Below, piece by piece: positions 27,166-36,012 of a stretch of 64,000 nucleotides of DNA. Position 1 is the first letter of the stretch, and the number at the start of each line of letters is the position of its first letter. A model generated the notes under the pieces. The model was given only the letters and a program-made list of their open reading frames with translations, did not search any database and was not told the DNA's origin. This stretch comes from Paracoccus acridae. Lineage in GTDB: Bacteria; Pseudomonadota; Alphaproteobacteria; Rhodobacterales; Rhodobacteraceae. Where the stretch lies: the NCBI RefSeq assembly GCF_014642735.1, contig NZ_BMIV01000001.1:124001-188000 (forward strand), written 5' to 3'. A program made the translations under genes and the position numbers.

Positions 27166-28545
27166 ATGACACCACATCTGATTTCCATCTATGCCCTGGT
27201 CCTGATGTTCGTCGTGGCGACCATCTGGCCGATCAACATGGGCGTTCTGGCCTTTGTCGGGGCCTTTCTGGTCGGCACGCTGCTGGCCGCGCAGACGACC
27301 AAGGACATCCTTGGGGGCTTTCCCAGCGGGCTGTTCCTGACCCTGGTGGGCATCACCTGGCTGTTCGCCCTGGCGCAGAACAACGGCACGATCGACTGGC
27401 TGGTGCGCATGGCGGTGCGCGCGGTCAAGGGCCGCATCGGGGCGATCCCCTGGATCATGTTCGGCATTTCCGCGCTGCTGACCGCCGTGGGCGCAGTCAG
27501 CCCCGGCGCGGTGGCGATCGTGGCGCCCATCGCGCTGGGCTTTGCCTTCCGATACCATATCAACCCGCTGCTGATGGGCCTGATGGTCGTCCATGGCGCG
27601 CAGGCCGGGGGCTTTTCGCCCATCAGCATCTATGGCGGCATCACCAACGGCGTGGTTCAGGAGGCAGGCTTGCCCTTGTCGCCGCTGACGACCTTTGCGG
27701 CAAGCTTCTTCGTCAACGCGGCGGTGGCGGCGATCCTGTTCATGGTCCTGGGCGGGCGGGCGCTGATGACCGCCCGCGACACCATCGAGGCCATGCCTGT
27801 CCCGCATGTGGAAATCGCCCGCGCCGCCACCGGCCCGCAGATCTTCGGTGACAGCGAGGCGCAAGCCCTCACCAAGCGCGTGAGCCAGGAGGCGGGCGGC
27901 GATTCCAACCGCCTGGTGGCCGAGGTCGAGGAAGGCAACCAGCCCGACGGCACGCCCTATCAGATCTTCACGCTGCTGGGCCTTGTCCTGCTGGCGATCC
28001 TGGTGCTGGCCTTCAACCTGGACATCGGCTTTGTCGCGCTCAGCATCGGGCTGGCGCTGGCGCTGTGGAACCCGACCATGCAGAAGCGTGCCATGGCGCA
28101 GGTCGCCTGGCCGGAAATCATGCTGATCACGGGTGTCTCCACCTATGTCGCGGTGCTGCAGGAGATGGGCACCATCGACTTCGTGGGCGACAGCGTGGCC
28201 GGCATGGCCTCGCCCCTGCTGGCGGCGCTGATGCTGTTCTTCATCGGCGCGGTGGTGTCGGCCTTCGCATCCTCGACCGCGGTCCTGGGGTCGCTGATCC
28301 CGCTGGCGGTGCCGTTCCTGCAAGGGGAAAGCGGCGTGGGCGCCGTCGGCTTCATCGCCGGGATGGCGGTTGCGTCCACCATCGTCGATGTCAGCCCGTT
28401 TTCCACCAATGGCGCCCTGGTGCTGGCGAATGCGCATGGCGTGGACAAGCAGGCCTTCTTCCGCAAGCTGCTGAACTATGGCGCCATCGTCACCGTGGTG
28501 GCGCCCGTGGTGCTGTGGCTGATCTTCGTCGTGCTGCCGGGCTGA
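27166..28545 (+). CDS. matC: Malonate transporter (MatC family)
   Basis: 459 aa with about twelve membrane helices. The N-terminal part (about residues 1-140) matches the dicarboxylate carrier MatC N-terminal domain, including LTAVGAVSPGAVAIVAPIALGFAFRYHI. The C-terminal ion-transporter half has ASSTAVLGSLIPLAVPF and DVSPFSTNGALVLANA. It would import malonate for MatB. ATG 27166 has a GAAGGGGAGA ribosome-binding site; an in-frame GTG at 27121 has none. First gene of matCAB. Confidence 0.88.
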   Translation: MTPHLISIYALVLMFVVATIWPINMGVLAFVGAFLVGTLLAAQTTKDILGGFPSGLFLTLVGITWLFALAQNNGTIDWLVRMAVRAVKGRIGAIPWIMFGISALLTAVGAVSPGAVAIVAPIALGFAFRYHINPLLMGLMVVHGAQAGGFSPISIYGGITNGVVQEAGLPLSPLTTFAASFFVNAAVAAILFMVLGGRALMTARDTIEAMPVPHVEIARAATGPQIFGDSEAQALTKRVSQEAGGDSNRLVAEVEEGNQPDGTPYQIFTLLGLVLLAILVLAFNLDIGFVALSIGLALALWNPTMQKRAMAQVAWPEIMLITGVSTYVAVLQEMGTIDFVGDSVAGMASPLLAALMLFFIGAVVSAFASSTAVLGSLIPLAVPFLQGESGVGAVGFIAGMAVASTIVDVSPFSTNGALVLANAHGVDKQAFFRKLLNYGAIVTVVAPVVLWLIFVVLPG

Positions 28546-28575
28546 TCCCCCGGCACCCTTGAAAGGAGAGACCGC

Positions 28576-29955
28576 GTGACCAGGACCGTGCAGACCCCCC
28601 GGACGACCCGCTTCGGCGACCTGTTCGACATGCTGACCGACCGCGGCCGCGCCCTGCTGCGCTGGCGCGATCCGGCGGGGCGGGTGACCGCGCCCCCCGG
28701 CCTGCCCGAGATGGGCGAGTTGCTGCTGTCGCGCCGTGGCGAGGCCTCGGGCGTGGCCCTGGCCCGCGCCCTGGTCACCGCCTTCGAGGACGCGGACGAG
28801 GCCCGGCGCCTGGAATTCCTGGCGACCCTGGCCGACCGCTTCGGTCCCGATCCCAAGGCCATCGGCAAGGCGATGGAGGATATGCAGCGCGATCCCGGAT
28901 CGGCCGAGGCGATCGAGGCGCTGCACATCGCCTCGGAGCCCCGCCGTCAGGAACTGCTGCGCCGCCTGAACCTGGCGCCCGGCGGCACCGCGGCCCTGGT
29001 GCGGATGCGAGAGGAACTGCTGCGCCACCTGAAGGACAACCCCGCCCTGCGCCGGGTGGACAGCGATTTTTCGCATCTGTTCGCGTCCTGGTTCAACCGG
29101 GGTTTCCTGGTGCTGCGCCATATCGACTGGAACACGCCCGCCGCGATCCTGGAAAAGATCATCCGCTATGAAGCCGTCCATGCGATCCAGAACTGGGACG
29201 ACCTGCGCAACCGCCTGCAACCGACCGACCGGCGCTGCTATGGCTTCTTCCACCCGCAACTGGTCGATGAACCGCTGATCTTCGTCGAGGTCGCGTTGAC
29301 CCGCGCGATCCCCGACACCGTGGCGCCGCTTCTGGATCTGGACCGCACGCCTATCGACGCGGACGGTGCCACCACGGCGGTGTTCTATTCCATCTCGAAC
29401 ACGCAGAAGGGACTGGCGGGGGTGTCCTTCGGCAACTTCCTGATCAAGCAGGTGGTCGAGGAACTGAAGGCCGAACTGCCCGACATCCAGACCTTTGTCA
29501 CCCTGTCGCCGGTGCCGGGCTTCGCCGCCTGGCTGGCCCGCGAGCGCGAGGACGGAAAGATGCTGGACGACGATCTGCGCGCGGCCCTGAAGCCCCTGGA
29601 CCAGCCGGGCTGGCATGTGGACCGGGACACGGCAGAGGCCCTGCGCGAACCGCTGCTGGCTGCGGCCGCCGTCTATTTCTTGCAGGCCCGCGACGCCAAG
29701 GGCCGGGCGGTCGATCCCGTCGCGCGGTTCCACCTGGGCAACGGCGCCTGCCTGGAACGGCTGAATTTCGGGGGCGACGTTTCGGCCAACGGCCTTCGGC
29801 AATCGCATGGATTGATGGTCAATTACCTGTACGATCCCGACCGGATCGAGTCCAACCACGAAGCCTTTGCCGAACGCACCGAAATCGCCGCATCCGACGC
29901 GGTCCGCCGCCACCTGCCCGCCGGGCAGGCCACCACCAGGAAGGAAAAGCCATGA
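28576..29955 (+). CDS. matA: Malonyl-CoA decarboxylase
   Basis: 459 aa. Decarboxylates malonyl-CoA to acetyl-CoA. The N-terminal helical domain (about residues 1-165) is followed by the GNAT-like catalytic domain. Catalytic Ser311 lies in VTLSPVPGF and His411 in QSHGLMVNYLYDP, as in the human and bacterial enzymes. The region WNTPAAILEKIIRYEAVHAI is strongly conserved. It works with MatB to turn imported malonate into acetyl-CoA. It starts 30 nt after matC and overlaps matB by 4 nt. Confidence 0.95.
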   Translation: MTRTVQTPRTTRFGDLFDMLTDRGRALLRWRDPAGRVTAPPGLPEMGELLLSRRGEASGVALARALVTAFEDADEARRLEFLATLADRFGPDPKAIGKAMEDMQRDPGSAEAIEALHIASEPRRQELLRRLNLAPGGTAALVRMREELLRHLKDNPALRRVDSDFSHLFASWFNRGFLVLRHIDWNTPAAILEKIIRYEAVHAIQNWDDLRNRLQPTDRRCYGFFHPQLVDEPLIFVEVALTRAIPDTVAPLLDLDRTPIDADGATTAVFYSISNTQKGLAGVSFGNFLIKQVVEELKAELPDIQTFVTLSPVPGFAAWLAREREDGKMLDDDLRAALKPLDQPGWHVDRDTAEALREPLLAAAAVYFLQARDAKGRAVDPVARFHLGNGACLERLNFGGDVSANGLRQSHGLMVNYLYDPDRIESNHEAFAERTEIAASDAVRRHLPAGQATTRKEKP

Positions 29956-31463
29956 ACGCCAACCTGTTCGACATTCTGGAAACCGGCATCACCGATCCCC
30001 ATGCCGCCGCCATCGAGACGGCCGGGGGCGAGCGTATCAGCTATGGCGATCTGGTCGCGCGCACCGGCCGGATGGCCAATGCGCTTGTGTCCTTGGGCGT
30101 GAAGCCCGGCGACCGCGTGGCGGCGCAGGTCGAAAAGTCGGTCCAGGCGATCATCCTTTATCTGGCGACGGTGCGTGCCGGTGCGGTCTTCCTGCCGCTG
30201 AACACGGGTTATACGCCGTCCGAGATCGACTATTTCATCGGCGACGCCACGCCCGCGATCCTTGTCAGCGACCCGGCCAGGGCCGATGCGCTGTCGGATG
30301 CGGCGGCGCGGGCGGGTGCGCGGATCATGACTCTGGATGCTGCCGGGCAGGGCAGCCTGACGGATGCCGCGGCAGGCCAGCCAGCCGATTTCGCCACCGT
30401 CGCCTGCGGTTCGGACGACCTTGCCGCGCTGCTCTACACGTCGGGGACGACGGGGCGCAGCAAGGGGGCGATGCTGACGCATGGCAACCTGGTGTCCAAC
30501 AGCATGGCTCTGCGGGATGCCTGGCGATACACCGCGCGGGACGTGCTGATCCATGCGCTGCCGATCTTTCACACGCATGGCCTGTTCGTCGCCACCAATG
30601 TGACGCTGTTTTCCGGCGCCAGCATGATCTTCCTGCCGAAGTTCGACCCCGACCGGATCATCGCGCTGATGGACCGGGCGACGGTGCTGATGGGCGTGCC
30701 GACCTTCTATGTCCGCCTGCTGGGGGACGACCGGCTGAACCGCGACACCACCGCCCCCATGCGGCTGTTCATTTCCGGCAGCGCGCCGCTGCTGGCGGAA
30801 ACGCATCGCGAATGGCAGGCCCGCACCGGCCACGCGATCCTGGAACGCTACGGGATGACGGAAACCAACATGAACACGTCCAACCCCTATGACGGCGACC
30901 GGATCGCGGGCACGGTGGGAATGCCCCTGCCGGGGGTCGAGATCATCGTGACCGATCCCGAAACCGGCGCCGAACTGCCCGGGGGCCAGATCGGCATGAT
31001 CGAGGTGCGCGGCCCCAATGTCTTCAAGGGCTATTGGCAGATGCCCGAAAAGACCGCGGCCGAACTGCGCGGCAACGGCTTCTTCATCACCGGCGATCTG
31101 GGAAAATTCGACGACCGGGGCTATCTGCACATCGTCGGGCGCGGCAAGGACCTGATCATCACCGGCGGCTACAACGTCTATCCAAAGGAGATCGAGTCCG
31201 AGATCGACGCCCTTCCCGGCGTTGTCGAATCCGCGGTGATCGGCCTGCCGCACCGCGATTTCGGCGAAGGGGTTACGGCAGTGATCGTCCCCACCGCCCG
31301 GGACGCCACCGACGAAGGCAAGGTCCTGGCGGCGCTTGACGGGCGGCTGGCCAAGTTCAAGCAGCCCAAGCGGGTGCTGTTCGTGGACGAACTGCCGCGC
31401 AACACCATGGGCAAGGTGCAGAAGAACCTGCTGCGCGATCAATTCGCCGACCTGTATCGCTGA
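29952..31463 (+). CDS. matB: Malonyl-CoA synthetase
   Basis: 503 aa, ANL-superfamily acyl-CoA ligase. The AMP-binding P-loop is YTSGTTGRSKGAM (residues 162-174), with GRGKDLIITGGYNVYPKEIE as the hinge and adenylate region and the C-terminal LPRNTMGKVQKNLL carrying the catalytic Lys. In the setting of matC and malonyl-CoA decarboxylase, the substrate is almost surely malonate (malonate + CoA + ATP to malonyl-CoA). A terminator follows. Confidence 0.93.
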   Translation: MNANLFDILETGITDPHAAAIETAGGERISYGDLVARTGRMANALVSLGVKPGDRVAAQVEKSVQAIILYLATVRAGAVFLPLNTGYTPSEIDYFIGDATPAILVSDPARADALSDAAARAGARIMTLDAAGQGSLTDAAAGQPADFATVACGSDDLAALLYTSGTTGRSKGAMLTHGNLVSNSMALRDAWRYTARDVLIHALPIFHTHGLFVATNVTLFSGASMIFLPKFDPDRIIALMDRATVLMGVPTFYVRLLGDDRLNRDTTAPMRLFISGSAPLLAETHREWQARTGHAILERYGMTETNMNTSNPYDGDRIAGTVGMPLPGVEIIVTDPETGAELPGGQIGMIEVRGPNVFKGYWQMPEKTAAELRGNGFFITGDLGKFDDRGYLHIVGRGKDLIITGGYNVYPKEIESEIDALPGVVESAVIGLPHRDFGEGVTAVIVPTARDATDEGKVLAALDGRLAKFKQPKRVLFVDELPRNTMGKVQKNLLRDQFADLYR

Positions 31464-31483
31464 ACGGACTTCGGAATCATGGC

Positions 31484-31511
31484 ACGGGGCGGGCGCGGCT
31501 CGCCCCGTTTT
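31484..31511 (+). terminator. Terminator of the matCAB operon
   Basis: ACGGGGCG (31484-31491), a 9-nt loop, CGCCCCGT (31501-31508) and then TTT. A perfect 8-bp stem with a short T-run. Confidence 0.8.
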
Positions 31512-31556
31512 CCATTCGGTGCTTTCTTTTTCTTGTCAGCTGGTCCATCTGCGTCT

Positions 31557-31580
31557 AATGAAACGTAATAACATATCATT
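31557..31580 (+). promoter_or_regulatory. Zur-like operator at zinT
   Basis: A 24-bp AT-rich imperfect palindrome with nine of twelve pairs matching; the outer arms are AATGA and TCATT. It resembles the Zur consensus (AATG...TATAA...CATT type). It starts at the likely -10 region (TTGTCA at 31533-31538 as -35) and ends 13 nt before the zinT ATG, ideally placed for repression when zinc is plentiful. Confidence 0.55.
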
Positions 31581-31593
31581 TTGTGGAGCGAGA

Positions 31594-32253
31594 ATGATGG
31601 ATCAATCCTGGCAAATGGCGGCGGCGGCTTTGGTGGCTGCGCTTGCCTTGGGTACCCCGGCAGCGGCGCATGATCACAAGGACGGCCATGCCCATGCCCA
31701 CGATCACTCCCATGCGGACAAAGCGGTCCAAGACGGCTATTTCGACGACGCGCAGGTGCGGGATCGTCCCCTGTCCGACTGGGAAGGGAACTGGCAGTCG
31801 GTCCATCCCTATCTGGCGGATGGCACCCTGGATCCGGTGATGGCGCACAAGGCCGAACACGGCGACAAGACCGCTGCCGAATATCGCACTTATTACGAAG
31901 TGGGCTACAGGACGGATGTGGACCGCATCGACATCGACGGGGACATCGTCACCTTCCATCGGGACGGCAATTCCGTCCAAGGCCGCTATCAGGCCGACGG
32001 GCACGAGATCCTGACCTATGCCAAGGGCAATCGCGGCGTCCGCTTCATCTTCGAAAAGGTTCACGGAGACGAGGCCGCGCCGCAGTTCATCCAGTTCAGC
32101 GATCACCGTATCGCGCCCGAGGCGTCCGATCATTTCCACCTGTATTGGGGCGACGACCGCGCCGCCCTGCTAGCCGAGGTGACGAACTGGCCGACCTTCT
32201 ATCCTGCCTCCTTGGACGGCCAAGGCATCGTGGCGGAAATGCTGGCGCATTGA
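31594..32253 (+). CDS. zinT: Periplasmic zinc/cadmium-binding protein ZinT
   Basis: 219 aa. A signal peptide (about residues 1-25, ending AAA) is followed by a His-rich segment, HDHKDGHAHAHDHSHADK. The ZinT lipocalin-like domain then begins LSDWEGNWQSVHPYL and includes HDVHF-type metal ligands (SDHFHLYWGDDR). It scavenges or delivers zinc in the periplasm, often to ZnuA, under Zur control. No znu gene is adjacent. Two ATG codons (31594, 31597) are possible starts. The palindromic repeat follows the stop. Confidence 0.93.
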   Translation: MMDQSWQMAAAALVAALALGTPAAAHDHKDGHAHAHDHSHADKAVQDGYFDDAQVRDRPLSDWEGNWQSVHPYLADGTLDPVMAHKAEHGDKTAAEYRTYYEVGYRTDVDRIDIDGDIVTFHRDGNSVQGRYQADGHEILTYAKGNRGVRFIFEKVHGDEAAPQFIQFSDHRIAPEASDHFHLYWGDDRAALLAEVTNWPTFYPASLDGQGIVAEMLAH

Positions 32254-32258
32254 TGGCG

Positions 32259-32284
32259 TAGGGTGCGTGACATCACGCACCCTA
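32259..32284. repeat. Palindromic repeat, copy 2 (convergent zinT / glucan gene ends)
   Basis: TAGGGTGCGTGA and TCACGCACCCTA form a perfect 12-bp inverted repeat around CA. The last CTA is the complement of the TAG stop of the leftward glucan gene. The 23-nt core (32262-32284) matches copy 1 (6629-6651) at 21 positions, and the two differences are paired with each other. A strong candidate REP-type element or bidirectional terminator. Confidence 0.75.
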
Positions 32285-33865
32285 GGGCGCGCGGGCAAGC
32301 AGGTCGCGAAGTTGCGACGGGAACAGTTGGAGGATCAGCGTTTCCGTCATGGCCGTGCCCTTGTGATCCACATAGGCGCGCAGGTCGATGGGGGCATCAC
32401 TCGTGTCAGCGAAGGACAGGTCGAATAGGGCGCGCCAGTGATCGGTGCCCACCACGGGATAGACGGCGGTATTCGACACCTGCGCCTGTGCCGTCGAGAC
32501 GGCGATGGACAGCCCGTCATCGCGGGACAGGCCCGCAAGGTTCGGCCCCTTGAAGTCGCAGACGACCTTGACCACGCCCTTGGGGCGCGGCTGGCCCGGC
32601 ACCCCGCCCGCGCCAAGGCGGCTGGCGGTGAAATGCGCGATGGCGCTGGTGGCCGGGTTGTCGCGCACCCAGTCCAGACGATAGGCGAAATCGTGGCTCT
32701 GGCCCCTGGCCGTCGGCGCGGCGGGTTGCCAGAAGGCCACGATGTTGTCGTGGATTTCGTCGTCGGTGCGCAGTTCGGTCAGCACGACGGATCCGTCGCC
32801 CCAATCGCCCTTGGGCGTGATCCAGGCGCTTGCGCGGCGGTCGTAGAAGACGCCGTCGTCCTGGTATTGCGCGAAATCGCGTTCCCGCTGCATCAGGCCG
32901 AAGCCCTTGACCCCCGGCGCGGCAAAGCTGTTCACCATCGTTCCGGGCGGGTTGTTCAGGGGCCGCCAGATGCGTTCGCCATTGCCCGCCAGGATCTCCA
33001 GCCCGTCGGAATCATGCACCTCGGGCCGCCAGTCGGGCGAGACATGGGGCGTGTTCTTGCCGAACCAGAACATCGAGGTCAGCGGCGCGATGCCCAGGCG
33101 GTCCACCGCATCGCGCAGGAAGACCGTTGCGGTGATGTCCTGGGCCACACCGTCGCCGCGGCGCGATTCGATGCGATAGGCGCCGGTCGCCCGCGGGCTG
33201 TCCAGCAGCGCATAGGTGGTCAGGTCGCCGTTTTCCGCAGGTTCCAGCCAGAAGCGGGTGAACAGGGGAAATTCCTCGGGGCCATCGGGGATCGCCGTGT
33301 CGATGGCCAGGCCCCGCGCCGACAGTCCGAACTGCCCGCTGTATCCCGAGGTGCGCCAGTAGGAGGCCCCCAGAAAGGCCATCCAGTCGATTTCCGTCCG
33401 GGCGTCCTGCACCCGAAACCCCGCGAATCCCTTGGTGCGCGTCAACTGGCGGGCCGGATTGCCTTCGGGAATGTCGAACAGGTCCAGCGAGAAGGGAACC
33501 TCGGTCGCCATGCCGTCCTCGACCGTGAAGATCCGCACGGGATTGCGGAAATACATGCCGGGAAAGAACGCCTGCACGGGCGAGGTATCGCCCTGACCCC
33601 GCCACAGGCTGCGCTCGGGACGGAAACGGACCTGATTGTGGCTGTCGTAATCCACTTGGTCCAGGATCTCGGGATCGGCGATCTCCTCGGGGGCATGGGG
33701 TCTTTGGGCCATGTCGCGGGCCATGTCCCGCAGCCAGTCAAGGGAAAAGGGCTGGCTGCCGCCCGCCGCGCCCTGTGCCAGTGCCAGATGCGGAAGCAGG
33801 AAGAAAGCCCCGCTGCCCAAGGCGGCTTGCAGGATATGGCGGCGGCTCAGGTGGTCGGTCGGCAT
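32282..33865 (-). CDS. opgD: Glucan biosynthesis protein, OpgD/OpgG family (Tat-exported)
   Basis: 527 aa. The twin-Arg signal LSRRHILQAALGSGAFFLLPHLALAQ (residues 6-31) sends a folded protein to the periplasm, which favours OpgD over Sec-exported OpgG. The MdoG domain spans about 40-525, with DYDSHNQVRFRPERSLW and DSDGLEILAGNGERIWRPLNNPP as family segments. The family shapes periplasmic glucans made by OpgH in response to low osmolarity. A TTG 60 nt upstream is in frame but would push the Tat signal inward. No opgH in the window. Confidence 0.87.
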   Translation of the reverse strand: MPTDHLSRRHILQAALGSGAFFLLPHLALAQGAAGGSQPFSLDWLRDMARDMAQRPHAPEEIADPEILDQVDYDSHNQVRFRPERSLWRGQGDTSPVQAFFPGMYFRNPVRIFTVEDGMATEVPFSLDLFDIPEGNPARQLTRTKGFAGFRVQDARTEIDWMAFLGASYWRTSGYSGQFGLSARGLAIDTAIPDGPEEFPLFTRFWLEPAENGDLTTYALLDSPRATGAYRIESRRGDGVAQDITATVFLRDAVDRLGIAPLTSMFWFGKNTPHVSPDWRPEVHDSDGLEILAGNGERIWRPLNNPPGTMVNSFAAPGVKGFGLMQRERDFAQYQDDGVFYDRRASAWITPKGDWGDGSVVLTELRTDDEIHDNIVAFWQPAAPTARGQSHDFAYRLDWVRDNPATSAIAHFTASRLGAGGVPGQPRPKGVVKVVCDFKGPNLAGLSRDDGLSIAVSTAQAQVSNTAVYPVVGTDHWRALFDLSFADTSDAPIDLRAYVDHKGTAMTETLILQLFPSQLRDLLARAP

Positions 33866-34043
33866 GGAAACCCGGATGACAAATCGTTCCGCGGCATCAC
33901 ATGTTTGCTTCCGGCGCAAATGCAAGTGCAGGCCGAATGGTCGGCGATCCCTTGCCGCCGAATTGCCCGACCCTGCCGCACCCGTGCCATCGGGGGGGCC
34001 GGGGCCGCCTATCGCCGCCCGGCCTTTGCGTCACCGGATGAAG

Positions 34044-34190
34044 TCAGCGCCATCCGATTGGTTCAGGCGCCTGTCTTCGACCACCCGCCGGTTGGTGCCC
34101 AAAGCTGCTGAACGGGTCCAAGGCCGACGGGTCGATCTTGTCGTCGCCATGTTCGAGATCGGTGATTCGGTCGATGCCGCCGTCGCCGGC
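34044..34190 (-). pseudogene. Relic of an RTX / M10-peptidase-type C-terminus
   Basis: In the 430-nt gap (33866-34296) the complement reads, between stops, AGDGGIDRITDLEHGDDK then IDPSALDPFSSFG. This fits the calcium-binding C-terminal block of RTX exoproteins and serralysin-like peptidases (GG.D.I.DFE.G.DKIDLSAL..F). An in-frame TAA lies 3 codons upstream (34191-34193), and the sequence after FSSFG drifts into an Arg/Pro tail, so no intact gene remains. The rest of the gap shows nothing recognisable. Confidence 0.45.
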
Positions 34191-34296
34191 TTAGTTGGGC
34201 GACATGCTGCGCGACCCGGCGCGCGATCTCCAGCGCCCGGCTGGTGGCCCTGCCAAAGGGCTTGGCAGCCTGCATGACCCATGCGACATCTGCCGC

Positions 34297-35343
34297 ATGG
34301 GACGTTTTGTCTGGATGATTTGCCTTCTTCTGGCCGCGCCTGCGGCGGCCGAGGGGCTGCGCGTGGCGACCTATGATCCCGGCCTGACGCGCAAGGGACC
34401 GGGCCTGCTGCTGCGCGACATCCGGCGCGACGATCCGCAGGTGCTGGCGGCGGCCCAAGTGATCGCGGCGGCGGCGCCCGACGTGATCCTGCTGACCGGC
34501 ATCGACTGGGATCACGACGGCCTGGCCCTTGCGGCCTTTGCCCAAGTCCTCGGGCAGGCCGGCCACCCGATGCCCCACAGCTTCGCCGCCCGTCCGAACA
34601 GCGGAATGCCGACCGGCCTTGACCTGGACGGCGATGGCCGGACCGGAGGGGCGGGCGATGCGCAGGGTTTCGGGCAGTTCACGGGGCAAAATGCCATGGC
34701 CGTCCTGTCGCGCCTGCCGCTGGGCCAGGTGACGGATCATACCGCGGCCCTGTGGCGCGACCTGCCGGGCAACCTGATGCCACCCGCGGCGCCCGATGAT
34801 CAGCGCCTGTCGTCCACGGCGCATTGGGACGTGCCGGTTCTGACCGACGCGGGTCCGCTGCACCTGCTGGCCTGGTCGGCGACCCCGCCGGTCTTCGACG
34901 GGCCCGAGGATCTGAACGGCCGCCGCAACCATGACGAGGCGGCCTTCTGGCTGCACCATCTGCCGCGCGCCCCCTTTGTGCTGCTGGGCAATCCGAACCT
35001 GGACATCGTCGATGGCGAAGGGCGGGCGCAGGCCATGACCGCGCTGCTGGACCACGCCCAGGATCCGCAACCGAAGGGGACGTTCCAGCCGGAACAGACG
35101 GGGGCCAATGCGGGGCAGGGCGGCGATCCCGCCCTGGACACGGCGGTCTATGATCCCGCCGGACCGGGCAACCTGCGGGTCGATTATGCCTGGCCTGCAA
35201 GGGGGCTGCGGATCATCGACAGCGGCGTGGTCTGGCCTGCGCCCGGCGAATCCCTGGCAGCGACGGTCGAGGCCGCCTCCAATCACCGGCTGGTCTGGGT
35301 GGACATCGACCTGGATTCGATGGCGGCCCAAGCCGGTCGTTGA
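34297..35343 (+). CDS. Secreted endonuclease/exonuclease/phosphatase-fold protein
   Basis: 348 aa. The signal peptide MGRFVWMICLLLAAPAAA leads into LRVATYDPGLTRKGPGLLLRDI. The EEP fold is indicated by the N-terminal LRVATYN-like strand, VIAAAAPDVILLTGIDWD (about residues 52-69), AVLSRLPL, LLGNPNLD (about 228-235, where DxN is usual) and the C-terminal SNHRLVWVDIDL (the H motif, about 327-338). Related rhodobacterial proteins are extracellular phosphatases or nucleases; the altered DxN motif makes the reaction uncertain. Start chosen for the signal peptide. Confidence 0.78.
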   Translation: MGRFVWMICLLLAAPAAAEGLRVATYDPGLTRKGPGLLLRDIRRDDPQVLAAAQVIAAAAPDVILLTGIDWDHDGLALAAFAQVLGQAGHPMPHSFAARPNSGMPTGLDLDGDGRTGGAGDAQGFGQFTGQNAMAVLSRLPLGQVTDHTAALWRDLPGNLMPPAAPDDQRLSSTAHWDVPVLTDAGPLHLLAWSATPPVFDGPEDLNGRRNHDEAAFWLHHLPRAPFVLLGNPNLDIVDGEGRAQAMTALLDHAQDPQPKGTFQPEQTGANAGQGGDPALDTAVYDPAGPGNLRVDYAWPARGLRIIDSGVVWPAPGESLAATVEAASNHRLVWVDIDLDSMAAQAGR

Positions 35344-35348
35344 CCTGC

Positions 35349-35463
35349 GGCGGGAATATGGACCCGCCAAAGCGGCTCGGGATCGGGTCGGCAGCATTCC
35401 GTCAGGAATGGCCGGGAGACGCAAATCCCGGCCGCGGCAATGCCGTCCGATTCAGGCATTGCC
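35349..35463. repeat. Run of four inverted repeats between convergent genes
   Basis: Within the 290-nt gap (35344-35633) four perfect hairpins follow each other: GGCGGG/CCCGCC (35349-35368), CATTCC/GGAATG (35395-35410), GGCCGGGA/TCCCGGCC (35410-35433) and GGCAATGCC/GGCATTGCC (35436-35463). The first lies 5 nt after the upstream stop and is a likely terminator. No gene was seen in this gap. Confidence 0.6.
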
Positions 35464-35633
35464 TGGAACGCCGGCAATCGTCACGAAGGTCTGGTTTGTG
35501 TGGGTCGAACCTGTGGATCCTTCTGCCATAGGGATCGTGCCGTTGCGCAGTCCTCAGGCCGCACCTATCCGCACCACTGGGTAAGTTTCCCCCGCCATCG
35601 TGGGTGCAAGAGCCGCCCTGCGACATCAGGCGG

Positions 35634-36005
35634 TCAATACTTCGGTGCCTTTTCATCCGCGCGTCGCTGTTCCGACAGGTTCAGCAGCACCTCGGCCCGG
35701 CCGAATTCTCGGGCGGCGTCGCGGCGGGCGGCCTCGAACCGGGGCTGCATCCGGGCAACCTCGGCCTCGGCCTGGCGCAGTTCGCGCGCGCTGCGACCCG
35801 CCTGGGCATTGGCGATGCGAGCCTCGGCAACGGACAGGGGGGCGCCGCTGCGATAGCTTTGGTCAAGGGCGGTGCGCATCGCCTCGGCGTGGCTTTGCGT
35901 CTGCTTCATGTGCAGGCTGAAGGCCGCGAACCGCTTCAACTCGCGTTCCGCCTTGATGCGGGCGATCCGTTCCAGTTGCGCCAGCTTGTCGCTTTCCCGT
36001 GTCAT
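35634..36005 (-). CDS. FliJ-like flagellar export chaperone candidate
   Basis: 123 aa, almost wholly helical and charged (LAQLERIARIKAERELKRFAAF, then ARELRQAEAEVARMQPRFEAARRDAAREFGRAEVLLNL). It should form a long antiparallel coiled coil, as FliJ does next to the FliI ATPase. It starts 7 nt after flhB as the last gene of the leftward flagellar arm. FliJ proteins are poorly conserved, so the call rests on size, coiled coil and location. Confidence 0.6.
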   Translation of the reverse strand: MTRESDKLAQLERIARIKAERELKRFAAFSLHMKQTQSHAEAMRTALDQSYRSGAPLSVAEARIANAQAGRSARELRQAEAEVARMQPRFEAARRDAAREFGRAEVLLNLSEQRRADEKAPKY

Positions 36006-36012
36006 CCGGCCC

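Noticed and set aside
27106..29913. 935-codon open frame antisense to matC and matA
   Set aside because: Low-complexity His/Gln/Arg/Gly sequence with no motifs; the sense genes have clear catalytic residues. A typical GC-rich antisense shadow.
34063..35424. 453-codon frame on the complement of the EEP-fold gene
   Set aside because: Arg/Gln-rich shadow; the plus-strand gene has a signal peptide and fold motifs.
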